From Urinicoccus timonensis (GTDB lineage: Bacteria > Bacillota > Clostridia > Tissierellales > Peptoniphilaceae), in the NCBI RefSeq assembly GCF_900232945.1, contig NZ_OCTU01000005.1:62001-126000 (forward strand): a DNA stretch of 64,000 bases. The letters run 5' to 3'. This document shows, piece by piece, positions 28,289-36,875 of the stretch; position 1 is the first letter of the stretch; each line of letters starts with the position of its first letter. Under the pieces are notes generated by a model that had not been told where the DNA came from, did no database searches, and was given only the letters and a program-made list of their open reading frames with translations. The translations under genes were made by a program, and so were the position numbers.

Positions 28289-29709
28289 TGAATCCTAAAG
28301 AGCACCGTAGGATTTTAGTCCTTCTATCAGGATTAACCTTTTTAAGCCTATCTTTAATCCTCTACCTAACTTATTTTATGTTTTTCCAAGCCGATGCCGT
28401 AAAAAAACATTCGGCCAATCGTCGAAGCTGGATTGAAGAAGCCAAAATTCAAAGAGGAATTATCCGAGACCGAAATGCCGATGTCATTGCCTACTCTAAA
28501 GGAGAGGAAAGAGATTATCGTCGATTCTATAATTATCCTAGAATCTACTCCCATATTGTCGGTTATGCTAACCCTTCTTTAGGTAAAGGAGGACTAGAAC
28601 TGTCCTATAATGACCAACTTTTAAACAAGGGATCTTTTGTGCACTTTAATAGTTTGAAGAATTTTCTAAACAATAAAAAATTAGGAAATAACTTGAACCT
28701 CACCATAGATACAAACTTACAAAATTATACCCACCAGGTCCTGGAAGAAACAGATCGTAAGTGTGCAGCAGTTATTTTAAACCCCAAAACAGGTGAAATT
28801 TATTCTATGGTCAGTTTACCTGATTTTGATGCATCTACCATTGTAGAGGACTGGTCAGATATCTCTAGTCGTGCAGATGGTCCTTTGGTTAACCGGGTAA
28901 CCCAGGGTTTATATCCTCCTGGCTCTACTTTTAAGATTTTAACCAGTGTAGGGCTTTTGGAGAATCCAAATATTGATCAAACTTATATTGATGAGGGAAC
29001 TCAAACAATCAATGGCCGAGTTTTTAAAAATGCTGTTCCAGATCGAAAGTACGGGAAAATCAACCTGAGGACTGCCTTTTCTCAATCTCTCAATACTTAC
29101 TTTGTTAGTAAAGGGGTAGAACTTGGATCTAATACACTAGGAAATGTTGCCGATCGTTTTATGTTTAATAAGACAATTGACTTTGACTTACCTGTAAAAA
29201 AATCAGTTTTTAATTATTCCAGTTCCCTTGACGACACCCAGCTAGCCGCATCTAGTATTGGCCAAGGGAAGGTCTTGGCAACGCCCTTGGAGATGGCCTT
29301 GGTTTCTGCTGCCATTGCCAATGATGGAAAGATGATGGAACCCTACCTGGTAGCTGAAGTTGAATCTGCTGATGGTGTTAGTATTGATAAGCACGAACCC
29401 AAAGTCTTGTCTGAAGTTACTAAAAAAGAAGTTACAGACCAAGTCAAGGAGTTAATGATTGATGTAGTCCGCAATGGAAATGGCTCTAGGGCTTATTCCA
29501 AGGGTTTGAAAATTGCTGGAAAAACAGGAACTGCCGAAAACTCTTCTGGCAAAGACCATGCTTGGTTTGTTGGTTTTGCACCTGCTTCCGACCCTAAATT
29601 TGCCATTGCCGTCATCGTTGAGCAAACAGAAGGATATGGTGGAACAGTTGCTGCGCCTATTGCCAGGGATTTGCTTAGATATGCAAATAAACATGTTATC
29701 GTAAATTAG
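28288..29709 (+). CDS. class B penicillin-binding protein (transpeptidase), PbpA-like
   Basis: A 473-residue bitopic protein: one N-terminal helix (about 8-32), a short dimerisation region (RGIIRDRNADVIAYS) and a transpeptidase domain. Active-site motifs are GSTFK (Ser213, Lys216), SLN (Ser267-Asn269) and KTGT (Lys412). It is shorter than PBP2b/FtsI-type enzymes and has no PASTA repeats. This matches the compact PbpA type that partners with RodA/FtsW in Actinobacteria and some Clostridia. Its ATG shares a base with the SEDS stop codon. Confidence 0.93.
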   Translation: MNPKEHRRILVLLSGLTFLSLSLILYLTYFMFFQADAVKKHSANRRSWIEEAKIQRGIIRDRNADVIAYSKGEERDYRRFYNYPRIYSHIVGYANPSLGKGGLELSYNDQLLNKGSFVHFNSLKNFLNNKKLGNNLNLTIDTNLQNYTHQVLEETDRKCAAVILNPKTGEIYSMVSLPDFDASTIVEDWSDISSRADGPLVNRVTQGLYPPGSTFKILTSVGLLENPNIDQTYIDEGTQTINGRVFKNAVPDRKYGKINLRTAFSQSLNTYFVSKGVELGSNTLGNVADRFMFNKTIDFDLPVKKSVFNYSSSLDDTQLAASSIGQGKVLATPLEMALVSAAIANDGKMMEPYLVAEVESADGVSIDKHEPKVLSEVTKKEVTDQVKELMIDVVRNGNGSRAYSKGLKIAGKTGTAENSSGKDHAWFVGFAPASDPKFAIAVIVEQTEGYGGTVAAPIARDLLRYANKHVIVN

Positions 29710-29721
29710 AAAGAGGCCTAG

Positions 29722-30450
29722 ATGTTAAACAATAAAAAAGTTGCAATGCTTATTGCAGCCGCAGGCAGTGGTTCTCGTATGCAACTAAAGATGAATAAGC
29801 AGTTTATTTCTTTAGGAGGCCAATCTGTCCTGTCTCGAACAATTGAACAAGTATCAGCCAGTAAGTATATCGACTGTATTCTTGTTATTGGACAGGAGCA
29901 GGAACTAGACCTCATCCATGAGCTTCTTAAAGGAATTCAAATTCCTTATCAGCTCGTAGCCGGAGGAAAGACTCGACAAGACTCTATTTTAAATGGTTTA
30001 AAGGCCCTTGATAGCTCTGTAGATATCGTTGCAAGTCACGATGGGGCTAGACCCTTTGTATCTGTTGATGCTATTGATGAGGTTATTGAAGCCGTTGAAG
30101 ATACAGGTGCTAGTGTTTTAGCTCATCCAGTAAAAGATACCATCAAGTTTTCAGCCAATGGCCAATATGTCGATTATACACCCGCTCGAGAACTTTTATG
30201 GGCCGTTCAAACTCCCCAGGTTTTTTATCGAAATATTATTGAATCTGCTTATAAACAAGCTTATGATGAAGATTACCAGGGAACAGATGATTGTTCTTTG
30301 GTGGAAAAAAGTGGACACAAGGTGAAAATTGTCCAGGGTGAATACACTAATATTAAAATTACAACGCCTGAAGATCTGCTTTTTGCTGAAATTTTACAAG
30401 AAGAGCCCGCAACAATTTTACAGAAATATGGATATGGAGAAAATTTATGA
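29722..30450 (+). CDS. ispD: 2-C-methyl-D-erythritol 4-phosphate cytidylyltransferase
   Basis: A 242-residue IspD. The CTP-binding start is [23 protein letters not shown], with [25 protein letters not shown] and AHPVKDTIK further on, and the C-terminal [33 protein letters not shown]. It makes CDP-methylerythritol in the MEP isoprenoid pathway. It starts 12 bases after the PBP gene behind AAAGAGG and overlaps ispF by four bases (ATGA). Isoprenoid supply for lipid II next to wall synthesis is sensible. Confidence 0.96.
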   Translation: MLNNKKVAMLIAAAGSGSRMQLKMNKQFISLGGQSVLSRTIEQVSASKYIDCILVIGQEQELDLIHELLKGIQIPYQLVAGGKTRQDSILNGLKALDSSVDIVASHDGARPFVSVDAIDEVIEAVEDTGASVLAHPVKDTIKFSANGQYVDYTPARELLWAVQTPQVFYRNIIESAYKQAYDEDYQGTDDCSLVEKSGHKVKIVQGEYTNIKITTPEDLLFAEILQEEPATILQKYGYGENL

Positions 30451-30923
30451 GGATAGGATTTGGATTAGACGTACATGCTTTTTCCCAGCAAAGAGACTTA
30501 ATTCTCGGCGGAATTAAAATTCCCTATGAAAGGGGACTTTTGGGTCACTCTGATGCAGATGTTTTAGTTCATAGTATTATGGACGCCCTTTTAGGGGCTA
30601 TGGCTCTAGGTGACATCGGCCAGCACTTCCCAGATACAGACCCTTGCTATAAAGATATAAGCAGCTTAGTCCTTTTAGACCGGGTTATTATCCTTCTTGA
30701 AAAGGAGAAGTATCAAATCGAAAATATCGACTGTGTTATTTCTGCTCAAGAGCCAAAGCTTGCTCCATATATTCCTAAAATGAAAGAAGTCCTAAGTAAG
30801 CACTTAAAAATTTCAACGAGTCAAATTTCAATTAAAGCCACTACTACAGAAAATCTTGGTTTTGAAGGTCGTAAAGAGGGTATAACCAGTCGTTGTGTTT
30901 GCTTATTAGAAAATAAAGAATGA
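30447..30923 (+). CDS. ispF: 2-C-methyl-D-erythritol 2,4-cyclodiphosphate synthase
   Basis: A 158-residue Isp[12 protein letters not shown] with the metal ligands Asp8 and His10, [22 protein letters not shown] with the third His, [12 protein letters not shown], and the C-terminal [16 protein letters not shown]. It cyclises CDP-ME 2-phosphate to MEcPP with loss of CMP. It is separate from IspD, not fused. The start overlaps the ispD stop. Confidence 0.97.
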   Translation: MRIGFGLDVHAFSQQRDLILGGIKIPYERGLLGHSDADVLVHSIMDALLGAMALGDIGQHFPDTDPCYKDISSLVLLDRVIILLEKEKYQIENIDCVISAQEPKLAPYIPKMKEVLSKHLKISTSQISIKATTTENLGFEGRKEGITSRCVCLLENKE

Positions 30924-30930
30924 GGTGAAA

Positions 30931-31587
30931 ATGGATTTATTTATAGATACTGCAGTGTATAAAGAGATCGAAGAAATTTATTCCTGGGGAATTCTTAAGG
31001 GGGTAACAACAAATCCATCTTTGATTTATCAATCCAATGAAAATTTTGAAAGTCTTATCCAAAAAATTGCCCGCCTAGTAAAAGGACCTGTTAGTGCAGA
31101 GGTTTCATCAGATACTAGTGAAAAAATGATCCTTCAAGGACGCAAGCTTGCTTCTTTGGATGAAAATATTGTTATCAAACTACCTATGACAGAAGAGGGC
31201 CTTAAGGCTACATCTGTTCTAACAAAAGAGAATATTCAAGTAAATGTAACCCTAATTTTTTCTCCTACCCAAGCCCTACTGGCTTCTCAAGCTGGAGCAC
31301 AGTATGTCAGCCCTTTTATTGGACGAATAGATGATATTTCTTATGATGGATCTGATCTAATCAAAAATATAAAGAAAATTTTTGTTCAAGATCATGCCCC
31401 TACAAAAATTATAGCTGCTAGTGTTCGCCACCCCAAGCATGTTTTGGATGCTGCAACAAATGGTGCTGATATTGCAACCATTCCATATAAAGTTTTTAAA
31501 CAAATGTTAAAACACCCCTTGACAGATAGTGGTCTTGAGGGTTTTAATAAAGATTGGAATAAATACTTAAAGGGGGATACAAAGTGA
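30931..31587 (+). CDS. transaldolase, FSA/TalC family
   Basis: A 218-residue small transaldolase: MDLFIDTAVYKEIEEI, GVTTNPSLI, VSAEVSSD, IVIKLPMTEEGLKA (Schiff-base Lys) and VNVTLIFSPTQALLASQAGAQYVSPFIGRIDD. This family includes true transaldolases and fructose-6-phosphate aldolases; the Phe in LIFSPTQA fits the transaldolase type in my reading, without certainty. I start at ATG 30931 rather than GTG 30925, because AGGTG then has normal spacing. It overlaps glpX by four bases, linking pentose-phosphate and gluconeogenic steps. Confidence 0.9.
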   Translation: MDLFIDTAVYKEIEEIYSWGILKGVTTNPSLIYQSNENFESLIQKIARLVKGPVSAEVSSDTSEKMILQGRKLASLDENIVIKLPMTEEGLKATSVLTKENIQVNVTLIFSPTQALLASQAGAQYVSPFIGRIDDISYDGSDLIKNIKKIFVQDHAPTKIIAASVRHPKHVLDAATNGADIATIPYKVFKQMLKHPLTDSGLEGFNKDWNKYLKGDTK

Positions 31588-32549
31588 ATCGTGATTTAGG
31601 TTTAAATTTAGCACGTGTTACAGAAGCTGCCGCCTTAGCAGCAGGTAAATGGATGGGAAAAGGTGACAAGAATGCGGCAGATGGTGCAGCTGTTGATGCC
31701 ATGCGTCGCATGTTTGACACAATAGATATTGATGGGACAGTTGTCATTGGTGAAGGCGAAATCGATGAAGCTCCAATGCTTTATATAGGAGAAAACATTG
31801 GGCGAGCAAACCAAAAAAACCAGGTGGATATTGCTGTTGACCCCTTAGATGGGACAACCTCTATTGCCGGTGGAATGCCTAATGCAATAGCTGTCGTTGC
31901 TGTAGCTCCCAAAGGATGCCTATTAAATGCCCCTGATTGCTATATGAATAAAATTGCCTGTGGTCCTAAAGCTAAAGGAGCCATTCGACTAGATGCAAGT
32001 ACAGGAGAAAATTTAAGAAACGTAGCCAAGGCTTTAGGCAAGGATATTAGTGACCTAACCGTTTCTGTTTTGAAACGCGAACGACACGAACAATTAGTCA
32101 AAGAAATTCGTGCAGAAGGTGCAAGAATAAAATTTGTTAACGATGGAGATATTGTTACAGCCATTGCTTCTTGTTTTGAAGATTCTGGTGTTGATTTGAT
32201 TATGGGGATTGGTGGAGCTCCAGAAGGGGTTATTGCCGCCGCTGCTTTAAAATGTTTGGGTGGCGACTTCCAAGGAAAATTAATGCCATCTGATGAAGCC
32301 CAATTGGCTCGCTGTAAAGAATTAAAAAGTGATTTAGACAAAATTTATCACATTGATGACCTGGTTAAGGGAGATGAGGTCTTATTTTCTGCAACAGGAG
32401 TCAGCAATGGGGAACTGCTAAGAGGTGTAAGTTATCATGCCAATAATATTGCAGATACTGATACCTTGGTTTTAAGATTGCCAAGTGGAACCATTCGTAA
32501 GATTTCAAGTACGCATAAATTAGATCAAAAACCTGACTATGCCCAATAA
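31584..32549 (+). CDS. glpX: class II fructose-1,6-bisphosphatase
   Basis: A 321-residue GlpX-type phosphatase, metal dependent and lithium-sensitive in the family. Landmarks: LARVTEAAALAAGKWMGKGDKNAADGAAVDAMR, GTVVIGEGEIDEAPMLYIGE, DPLDGTTS, GGAPEGVIAAAALKCLGG. It starts at GTG 31584, coupled to the transaldolase stop. It hydrolyses fructose-1,6-bisphosphate to fructose-6-phosphate, or sedoheptulose-1,7-bisphosphate in some species. The rpmE promoter lies just beyond its end. Confidence 0.95.
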   Translation: MNRDLGLNLARVTEAAALAAGKWMGKGDKNAADGAAVDAMRRMFDTIDIDGTVVIGEGEIDEAPMLYIGENIGRANQKNQVDIAVDPLDGTTSIAGGMPNAIAVVAVAPKGCLLNAPDCYMNKIACGPKAKGAIRLDASTGENLRNVAKALGKDISDLTVSVLKRERHEQLVKEIRAEGARIKFVNDGDIVTAIASCFEDSGVDLIMGIGGAPEGVIAAAALKCLGGDFQGKLMPSDEAQLARCKELKSDLDKIYHIDDLVKGDEVLFSATGVSNGELLRGVSYHANNIADTDTLVLRLPSGTIRKISSTHKLDQKPDYAQ

Positions 32550-32566
32550 ATCCTTGTAAGTTTTTA

Positions 32567-32595
32567 TTGAAATCAGCTTATGTATATGGTATACT
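32567..32595 (+). promoter_or_regulatory. strong promoter for rpmE-DUF1385-prmC-prfA
   Basis: TTGAAA (32567-32572), spacer 17, TATACT (32590-32595), with TG at 32587-32588 making an extended -10. rpmE begins 50 bases downstream. Confidence 0.88.
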
Positions 32596-32645
32596 ATAGA
32601 AGTTAAGTATGAGCCTAAGTAATTTAAATAAAGGAGTGATAAGTG

Positions 32646-32846
32646 ATGAAGACTGATATTCAACCAGAATATAAGGAAGCTACAGTCACTTGTGCTTGTG
32701 GAAATACCTTTAAAACAGGTTCTGTCAAGGAAAATTTAAAAGTTGAAGTGTGCTCACAATGCCATCCATTCTTCACTGGGAAACAAAAATTCTCAGACCA
32801 AGGTGGACGTATTGAAAAATTCAATCGCAAGTACAAAAGAGATTAA
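32646..32846 (+). CDS. rpmE: 50S ribosomal protein L31, zinc-binding form
   Basis: A 66-residue L31 with the four zinc cysteines, in CACGNTF and [14 protein letters not shown], so it is the C+ type, not the zinc-free form induced under zinc starvation. The protein ends with the usual [11 protein letters not shown] start at ATG 32646 with AAGGAG nine bases upstream; a GTG directly before is possible. It has its own strong promoter and a hairpin just after it, so it is likely transcribed above the genes behind it. Confidence 0.96.
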   Translation: MKTDIQPEYKEATVTCACGNTFKTGSVKENLKVEVCSQCHPFFTGKQKFSDQGGRIEKFNRKYKRD

Positions 32847-32847
32847 G

Positions 32848-32878
32848 AAATTGGTTAGTGTTTACACTAACCAATTTT
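32848..32878 (+). terminator. hairpin after rpmE, likely leaky terminator
   Basis: AAATTGGTTAGTG (32848-32860) is the perfect complement of CACTAACCAATTT (32865-32877) with a TTTA loop and only a short T run. No promoter follows before the DUF1385 gene, so partial read-through is expected. Confidence 0.75.
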
Positions 32879-32892
32879 CATATGGAGAATTT

Positions 32893-33786
32893 ATGAAAAA
32901 TACATTTAAAACCTCCATTGGTGGTCAGGCTTTAATTGAAGGAATTATGATGAAAGGGCCTTCAAAAACAGCCATTGCCGTTCGAAAACCCAATGGAGAA
33001 ATTGAGTTGAAAATAGATAACAACTTTTCCATCGCGGATAAGTTCCCAATTTTTAAGCTACCCATCTTAAGGGGAGCAGTTAAGTTAATCGAAGCCATGG
33101 TAGTCGGCTTAAAAGCCATGACCTATTCAGCTTCTTTTTGGGACGACGATGAAGGAAACTCCTTATCTAATAAAGAGATTATTTTAACCCTTTTGCTTTC
33201 TGTAGGCATGACCATTGTCTTTTTTATTTTATTGCCAAATTTAATTGCTAGTGGTCTACAAAAATTTACAGATTCTATTTTTGTCCTAAATCTTTTAGAA
33301 GGGATTTTAAGAATCCTTGTTTTTTTTATCTACCTAGTTTATATTTCAAAAATTGACGATATCTACCGAGTTTTTCAATATCACGGATCTGAACACAAGT
33401 CCATCCATTGCTATGAACATGGAGATGAACTCACTGTAGAAAATGTCCAGAAATATCCACTCGAACATCCTCGGTGTGGTACTAGCTTTTTATTCATGGT
33501 TTTGGCTGTTAGCATTATTGTCCTTTCTTTTTTTGGATGGCCCAACCCTTTTTTGAGAATTCTTATTCGGATTTTGATGTTTCCAGTTATTGCAGGCATT
33601 GCCTATGAAATTAATCGCTGGATTGGTAAAAGTGACTCAGCCCTGAGTAAATTATTAAGACGTCCCGGACTCTACATTCAGAAGATTGCCACTGTCAAAG
33701 ATCCAGACCCAGATCAAATTGAAGTGGCTATCGCTTCTCTAAAGGCAGTTCTTCCAGAGGAAGGAGAAAATGACCGTTGGATGTAA
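32893..33786 (+). CDS. DUF1385 (YqhQ-like) membrane protein
   Basis: A 297-residue protein of the DUF1385 family: TSIGGQALIEGIMMKGP near the start and YHGSEHKSIHCYEHGDELTVENV followed by HPRCGTSFLF are the family signatures. About four membrane helices lie between and after them. The conserved His/Glu/Cys set suggests a metal site, but the function is unknown. I chose ATG 32893, with GGAG upstream. The frame runs 50 codons further back through the rpmE gene and its terminator, which cannot be coding here. It overlaps prmC by ten bases. Confidence 0.9.
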   Translation: MKNTFKTSIGGQALIEGIMMKGPSKTAIAVRKPNGEIELKIDNNFSIADKFPIFKLPILRGAVKLIEAMVVGLKAMTYSASFWDDDEGNSLSNKEIILTLLLSVGMTIVFFILLPNLIASGLQKFTDSIFVLNLLEGILRILVFFIYLVYISKIDDIYRVFQYHGSEHKSIHCYEHGDELTVENVQKYPLEHPRCGTSFLFMVLAVSIIVLSFFGWPNPFLRILIRILMFPVIAGIAYEINRWIGKSDSALSKLLRRPGLYIQKIATVKDPDPDQIEVAIASLKAVLPEEGENDRWM

Positions 33787-34592
33787 AAACATTGGTTCAT
33801 TATCTAGGCAAAGAGCTTGAATCCATTGGCCATGAATATGAAAGTCGAGAAATTCTTGAAAACTTATTTAACCAAGATATTTCTTACTTATATGCCCATG
33901 ATGACTTACAAGTAGGCCAGAAGACTCTTTGCAGGCTAGAAGAAGTGATTAAAGCCCGAAAATCAGGACAACCCTTGGCTTATATATTTAATAAAAGAAG
34001 CTTTTTCGGACGTACTTTCTATGTAAATCCTTCTGTTCTCATCCCTAGATTGGAGACAGAGTTCTCTGTTCAAGAACTCTTAAAATTATCAGGAGATAGT
34101 TTCTTAGAGCTTGGTATTGGCTCTGGTTGCGTCTCCATTACAATGAAGTTAGAGAGGCCCAACTTATCTGTAGATGGTGTGGATATTAGTGACCAGGCTA
34201 TCCAAGTTGCCAATCTAAATGCAAAAAGCCACCTTGCTCAGACTCATTTTTTTAAAAGCAATCTTTTTCAAGAAGTAAGTCACTCCTATGACTTGATTTA
34301 TTCAAACCCTCCCTATATTAGAACAGAAGATATGGAGATTTTAGAAGATGAAGTAAAAAAATATGAGCCTCATATTGCTCTAAACGGGGGAGAAGATGGC
34401 CTGGACTTTTATAAGAAAATTATTAAAGACACCCCTAACTACCTAAATAAAACCGGTTATTTGGTTTTAGAAATTGGTTACAATCAAAAAGAAGAAATTT
34501 TTTCTTTACTTGAAGAGGTGAATTTTACTGGTAAATGCATACAGGATTATGCTGGTTATGATCGAGTGATTATAGCAACTAGGAGGAAATAA
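33777..34592 (+). CDS. prmC: peptide chain release factor N5-glutamine methyltransferase
   Basis: A 271-residue SAM methyltransferase with the PrmC/HemK layout: an N-terminal helical domain (about 1-80), RSFFGRTFYVNPSVLIPRLETE, the SAM loop FLELGIGSGCVSI and the substrate motif SNPPYI. It methylates the Gln of the GGQ motif in release factors; its target gene prfA is next with no gap. The start is TTG 33777, with AAGGAG ten bases upstream inside the preceding gene. Confidence 0.95.
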   Translation: MDVKTLVHYLGKELESIGHEYESREILENLFNQDISYLYAHDDLQVGQKTLCRLEEVIKARKSGQPLAYIFNKRSFFGRTFYVNPSVLIPRLETEFSVQELLKLSGDSFLELGIGSGCVSITMKLERPNLSVDGVDISDQAIQVANLNAKSHLAQTHFFKSNLFQEVSHSYDLIYSNPPYIRTEDMEILEDEVKKYEPHIALNGGEDGLDFYKKIIKDTPNYLNKTGYLVLEIGYNQKEEIFSLLEEVNFTGKCIQDYAGYDRVIIATRRK

Positions 34593-35657
34593 ATGTACGA
34601 TAAATTATCTGTTTTTGAAGATCGCTTAAAAGAGCTGGAAGCCTTAATGGTGGATCCTAATATTATTAGCAACTCTCAAAGTTTTCAAAAATATGCCATT
34701 GAACACGGTGAGCTACTCCCAATTGTTGAAAAATATCGACAATATCGTAAGCTTTCTGATGACTTAGTTTCTGCTAAAAGCCTTTTTGATGAGCCTCTTG
34801 ATGAAGAAATGAAAGAATTAGTTAAAGAAGAAATTACACAAAATGAAGAAACCTTAAGTCGAGTGGAAGACGAATTAAAGCTGTTACTGATTCCTAAAGA
34901 TAAAAACGACGATAAGAATGTCATTATTGAAATTCGAGCTGGGGCTGGTGGGGATGAAGCGGCTTTATTTGCAGGAGTCTTACTTCGGCAATATTTGCGT
35001 TATGCAGAAAAGCATAATTGGCAAACGGACATCTTAAATACTAATGAAATAGGAATTGGTGGATATAAAGAAGTCATCTTCATGGTCCAAGGAAAAGGAG
35101 CTTATTCCCGCTTAAAATATGAATCTGGAGTTCATCGGGTACAAAGAGTCCCAGAAACAGAAAGCTCTGGGCGAATTCATACTTCTACAGCAACAGTTGT
35201 TGTTTTACCTGAGGTAGAAGATATTGAAGTTGAAATTGACGAAACAGAAGTTCGTGTCGATTACTTTAGGTCTTCTGGCCATGGGGGACAATCTGTCAAT
35301 ACTACAGATTCCGCCGTTCGTTTAACTCATATTCCCACAGGAATTGTGGTTTCCTGTCAAGATGAAAAAAGTCAAATTAAAAATAAGGCCAAAGCCATGA
35401 CTATTTTAAAATCTAGGATCTATGACTTAATGCAGTCTGAGCAAAATAAAGAGATTTCTGCTGAAAAGAAATCACAAATAGGAAGTGGGGACCGGTCCGA
35501 ACGAATTAGAACTTATAATTATCCCCAAGGCCGGGTTACAGACCATCGCATCAATTTCACCTCGCATCAAATTGATGCCATTAATGATGGAGATCTAGAT
35601 GAGCTTATTGACGCCTTAACAGCTTATGATCAAGCAGAAAAAGTGAAAAATATCTAA
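34593..35657 (+). CDS. prfA: peptide chain release factor 1
   Basis: A 354-residue class I release factor. The tripeptide anticodon region reads [18 protein letters not shown] (PxT, the RF1 type recognising UAA/UAG), and the catalytic loop is [22 protein letters not shown]-like [24 protein letters not shown] is typical. The chain starts at ATG 34593 directly after the prmC stop. A strong terminator ends the unit. Confidence 0.97.
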   Translation: MYDKLSVFEDRLKELEALMVDPNIISNSQSFQKYAIEHGELLPIVEKYRQYRKLSDDLVSAKSLFDEPLDEEMKELVKEEITQNEETLSRVEDELKLLLIPKDKNDDKNVIIEIRAGAGGDEAALFAGVLLRQYLRYAEKHNWQTDILNTNEIGIGGYKEVIFMVQGKGAYSRLKYESGVHRVQRVPETESSGRIHTSTATVVVLPEVEDIEVEIDETEVRVDYFRSSGHGGQSVNTTDSAVRLTHIPTGIVVSCQDEKSQIKNKAKAMTILKSRIYDLMQSEQNKEISAEKKSQIGSGDRSERIRTYNYPQGRVTDHRINFTSHQIDAINDGDLDELIDALTAYDQAEKVKNI

Positions 35658-35686
35658 AAAGGCTTAGGTAAACCTAAGCCTTTTTT
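35656..35686 (+). terminator. intrinsic terminator after prfA
   Basis: AAAAAGGCTTAGG (35656-35668), loop TAAA, CCTAAGCCTTTTTT (35673-35686): a 13-bp perfect stem with a U tract starting on the last base before the stop's end. Confidence 0.93.
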
Positions 35687-35790
35687 CTAGACCAGCTCTC
35701 TTAAACGCTGAAAAACAGCCACTTTTCCAGGTGTAAATTATATAGGACTGATTCTTTTAAATTTTACTTTATAAATCTTATCTACATTCC

Positions 35791-35819
35791 TTGAAAATTT
35801 ATAAAATATATCTTATACT
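35791..35819 (+). promoter_or_regulatory. promoter for the rubrerythrin gene
   Basis: TTGAAA (35791-35796), spacer 17, TATACT (35814-35819). I see no obvious PerR-type palindrome over it. The region 35690-35790 is AT-rich and otherwise featureless. Confidence 0.85.
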
Positions 35820-35864
35820 AAAGATAGTTAATCAATAGTAAGATGTTTAAGGAGGAAAACTATT

Positions 35865-36410
35865 ATGAATGCAATGACTCAAACAAATTTACAATCAGCT
35901 TTTGGTGGTGAAAGTCAAGCACATATGCGTTACCGCATTTGGGCCGACACTGCTAAAAAAGAAGGATTTGAAAATGTAAAAAGACTTTTTGATTGTACTG
36001 CTGACGCTGAAGAAGTTCACGCTCGCTTACATTTTAACGCTCTTAAAGATGTAAACGGAGACTTTGCTGTAACTAGCATGGCTGGTTTTGGTATTAGCAA
36101 TACTTCTGAAAACCTTCAAGCTGCTATTAATGGGGAAACTTTTGAATTTACACAAATGTATCCTGCTTTTATCTGTGTAGCTGAAGAACAAGGTGAAAAA
36201 GAAGCTGTTAAGGCAATGAGATATGCCATTGAAGCAGAAAAAGTTCACGCAGAACGTTATGAAGAAGCAAAAAAATGTGTTGATGCAGGTAAAGACCTAG
36301 ATAAAGAAGACATTTTACTTTGCCCAGTATGTGGTTACATTACTTTTGATAAAACAGAAGAAGAATGCCCAATTTGCCACACTAAAGCAAAAGCATTCAT
36401 TGCTTACTAA
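35865..36410 (+). CDS. rubrerythrin
   Basis: A 181-residue rubrerythrin, a peroxide-reducing non-haem iron protein of anaerobes. The four-helix di-iron domain has Glu16, Glu49-x-x-His52, Glu94 and Glu125-x-x-His128. The C-terminal rubredoxin-like domain has Cys153/156 (CPVCGY) and Cys168/171 (CPICH). Start ATG 35865 follows AAGGAGG. It is monocistronic, with its own strong promoter, and lies just before the candidate iron-handling pair DUF6110-like/P-type ATPase. Confidence 0.96.
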   Translation: MNAMTQTNLQSAFGGESQAHMRYRIWADTAKKEGFENVKRLFDCTADAEEVHARLHFNALKDVNGDFAVTSMAGFGISNTSENLQAAINGETFEFTQMYPAFICVAEEQGEKEAVKAMRYAIEAEKVHAERYEEAKKCVDAGKDLDKEDILLCPVCGYITFDKTEEECPICHTKAKAFIAY

Positions 36411-36461
36411 TTTCTAAGATTAAGCTTTTGCTGTCCGTATAAATTAAAAGACTGTATTATT

Positions 36462-36498
36462 TAGGCCGGAGATGCTTGGAATGAGTATCTCCGGCCTA
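36462..36498. terminator. GC-rich hairpin, probable rubrerythrin terminator
   Basis: TAGGCCGGAGAT (36462-36473) is the exact complement of ATCTCCGGCCTA (36487-36498), with a 13-base loop. It is much richer in GC than its surroundings and lacks an adjacent T run, so it could be a 3'-end stabiliser rather than a classic terminator. Confidence 0.55.
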
Positions 36499-36509
36499 GA
36501 ACTTTATTG

Positions 36510-36538
36510 TTGCTTTTTAGGCAACAGGGTTATATAAT
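36510..36538 (+). promoter_or_regulatory. promoter for the DUF6110-like/ATPase pair
   Basis: TTGCTT (36510-36515), spacer 17, TATAAT (36533-36538). A small inverted repeat GTTGC...GCAAC covers the -35 and spacer and could be an operator. I do not see a canonical Fur box. Confidence 0.75.
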
Positions 36539-36580
36539 GAAATTGAGAAACCGTATCATTTAAAGGAGAGGAGAAATAAA

Positions 36581-36865
36581 ATGAACAAACAAGTAATTAG
36601 AATCGGACTTGGTGTATTAGCAGGTGCTATTGGTAGTAAAATTATTCAATCTCAAAAGATGAAGGATTTAGCTGTAGGCGCAGTTGCCAGCGGTTTAAAA
36701 ATCAAAGACGATGTGGATAAAACTGTAGAAAAGGTCAAAGAAAATGCAGACGACATCGTTGCTGAAGCAAAAGTATTAAAGATGGAAAAAGACATCGAAA
36801 GAGAAGAAGAAAAAAAAGAAAAAGACATCGAAGAAGTTGCTAGTGAAGCAGATCTAGAAGACTAA
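36581..36865 (+). CDS. small DUF6110-like protein preceding a P-type ATPase
   Basis: A 94-residue protein with a short hydrophobic N-terminal segment (about 5-24, IGLGVLAGAIGSKII) and a long, highly charged helical tail rich in Glu, Lys and Asp (EKDIEREEEKKEKDIEEV). The N-terminal RxGLGVLAGxxGxKxxxS pattern is what I remember of the DUF6110 family, which is repeatedly found next to HMA2-containing P-type ATPases in Clostridia. It lies ten bases before such an ATPase. A membrane-associated scaffold or accessory role is inferred. ATG 36581 follows GGAGAGGAG. Confidence 0.75.
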   Translation: MNKQVIRIGLGVLAGAIGSKIIQSQKMKDLAVGAVASGLKIKDDVDKTVEKVKENADDIVAEAKVLKMEKDIEREEEKKEKDIEEVASEADLED

Positions 36866-36875
36866 GAGTTTTAAA

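Noticed and set aside
32743..32892. DUF1385 protein starting inside rpmE
   Set aside because: The extra 50 codons overlap rpmE and its terminator in another frame and show no family similarity; ATG 32893 has a ribosome site.
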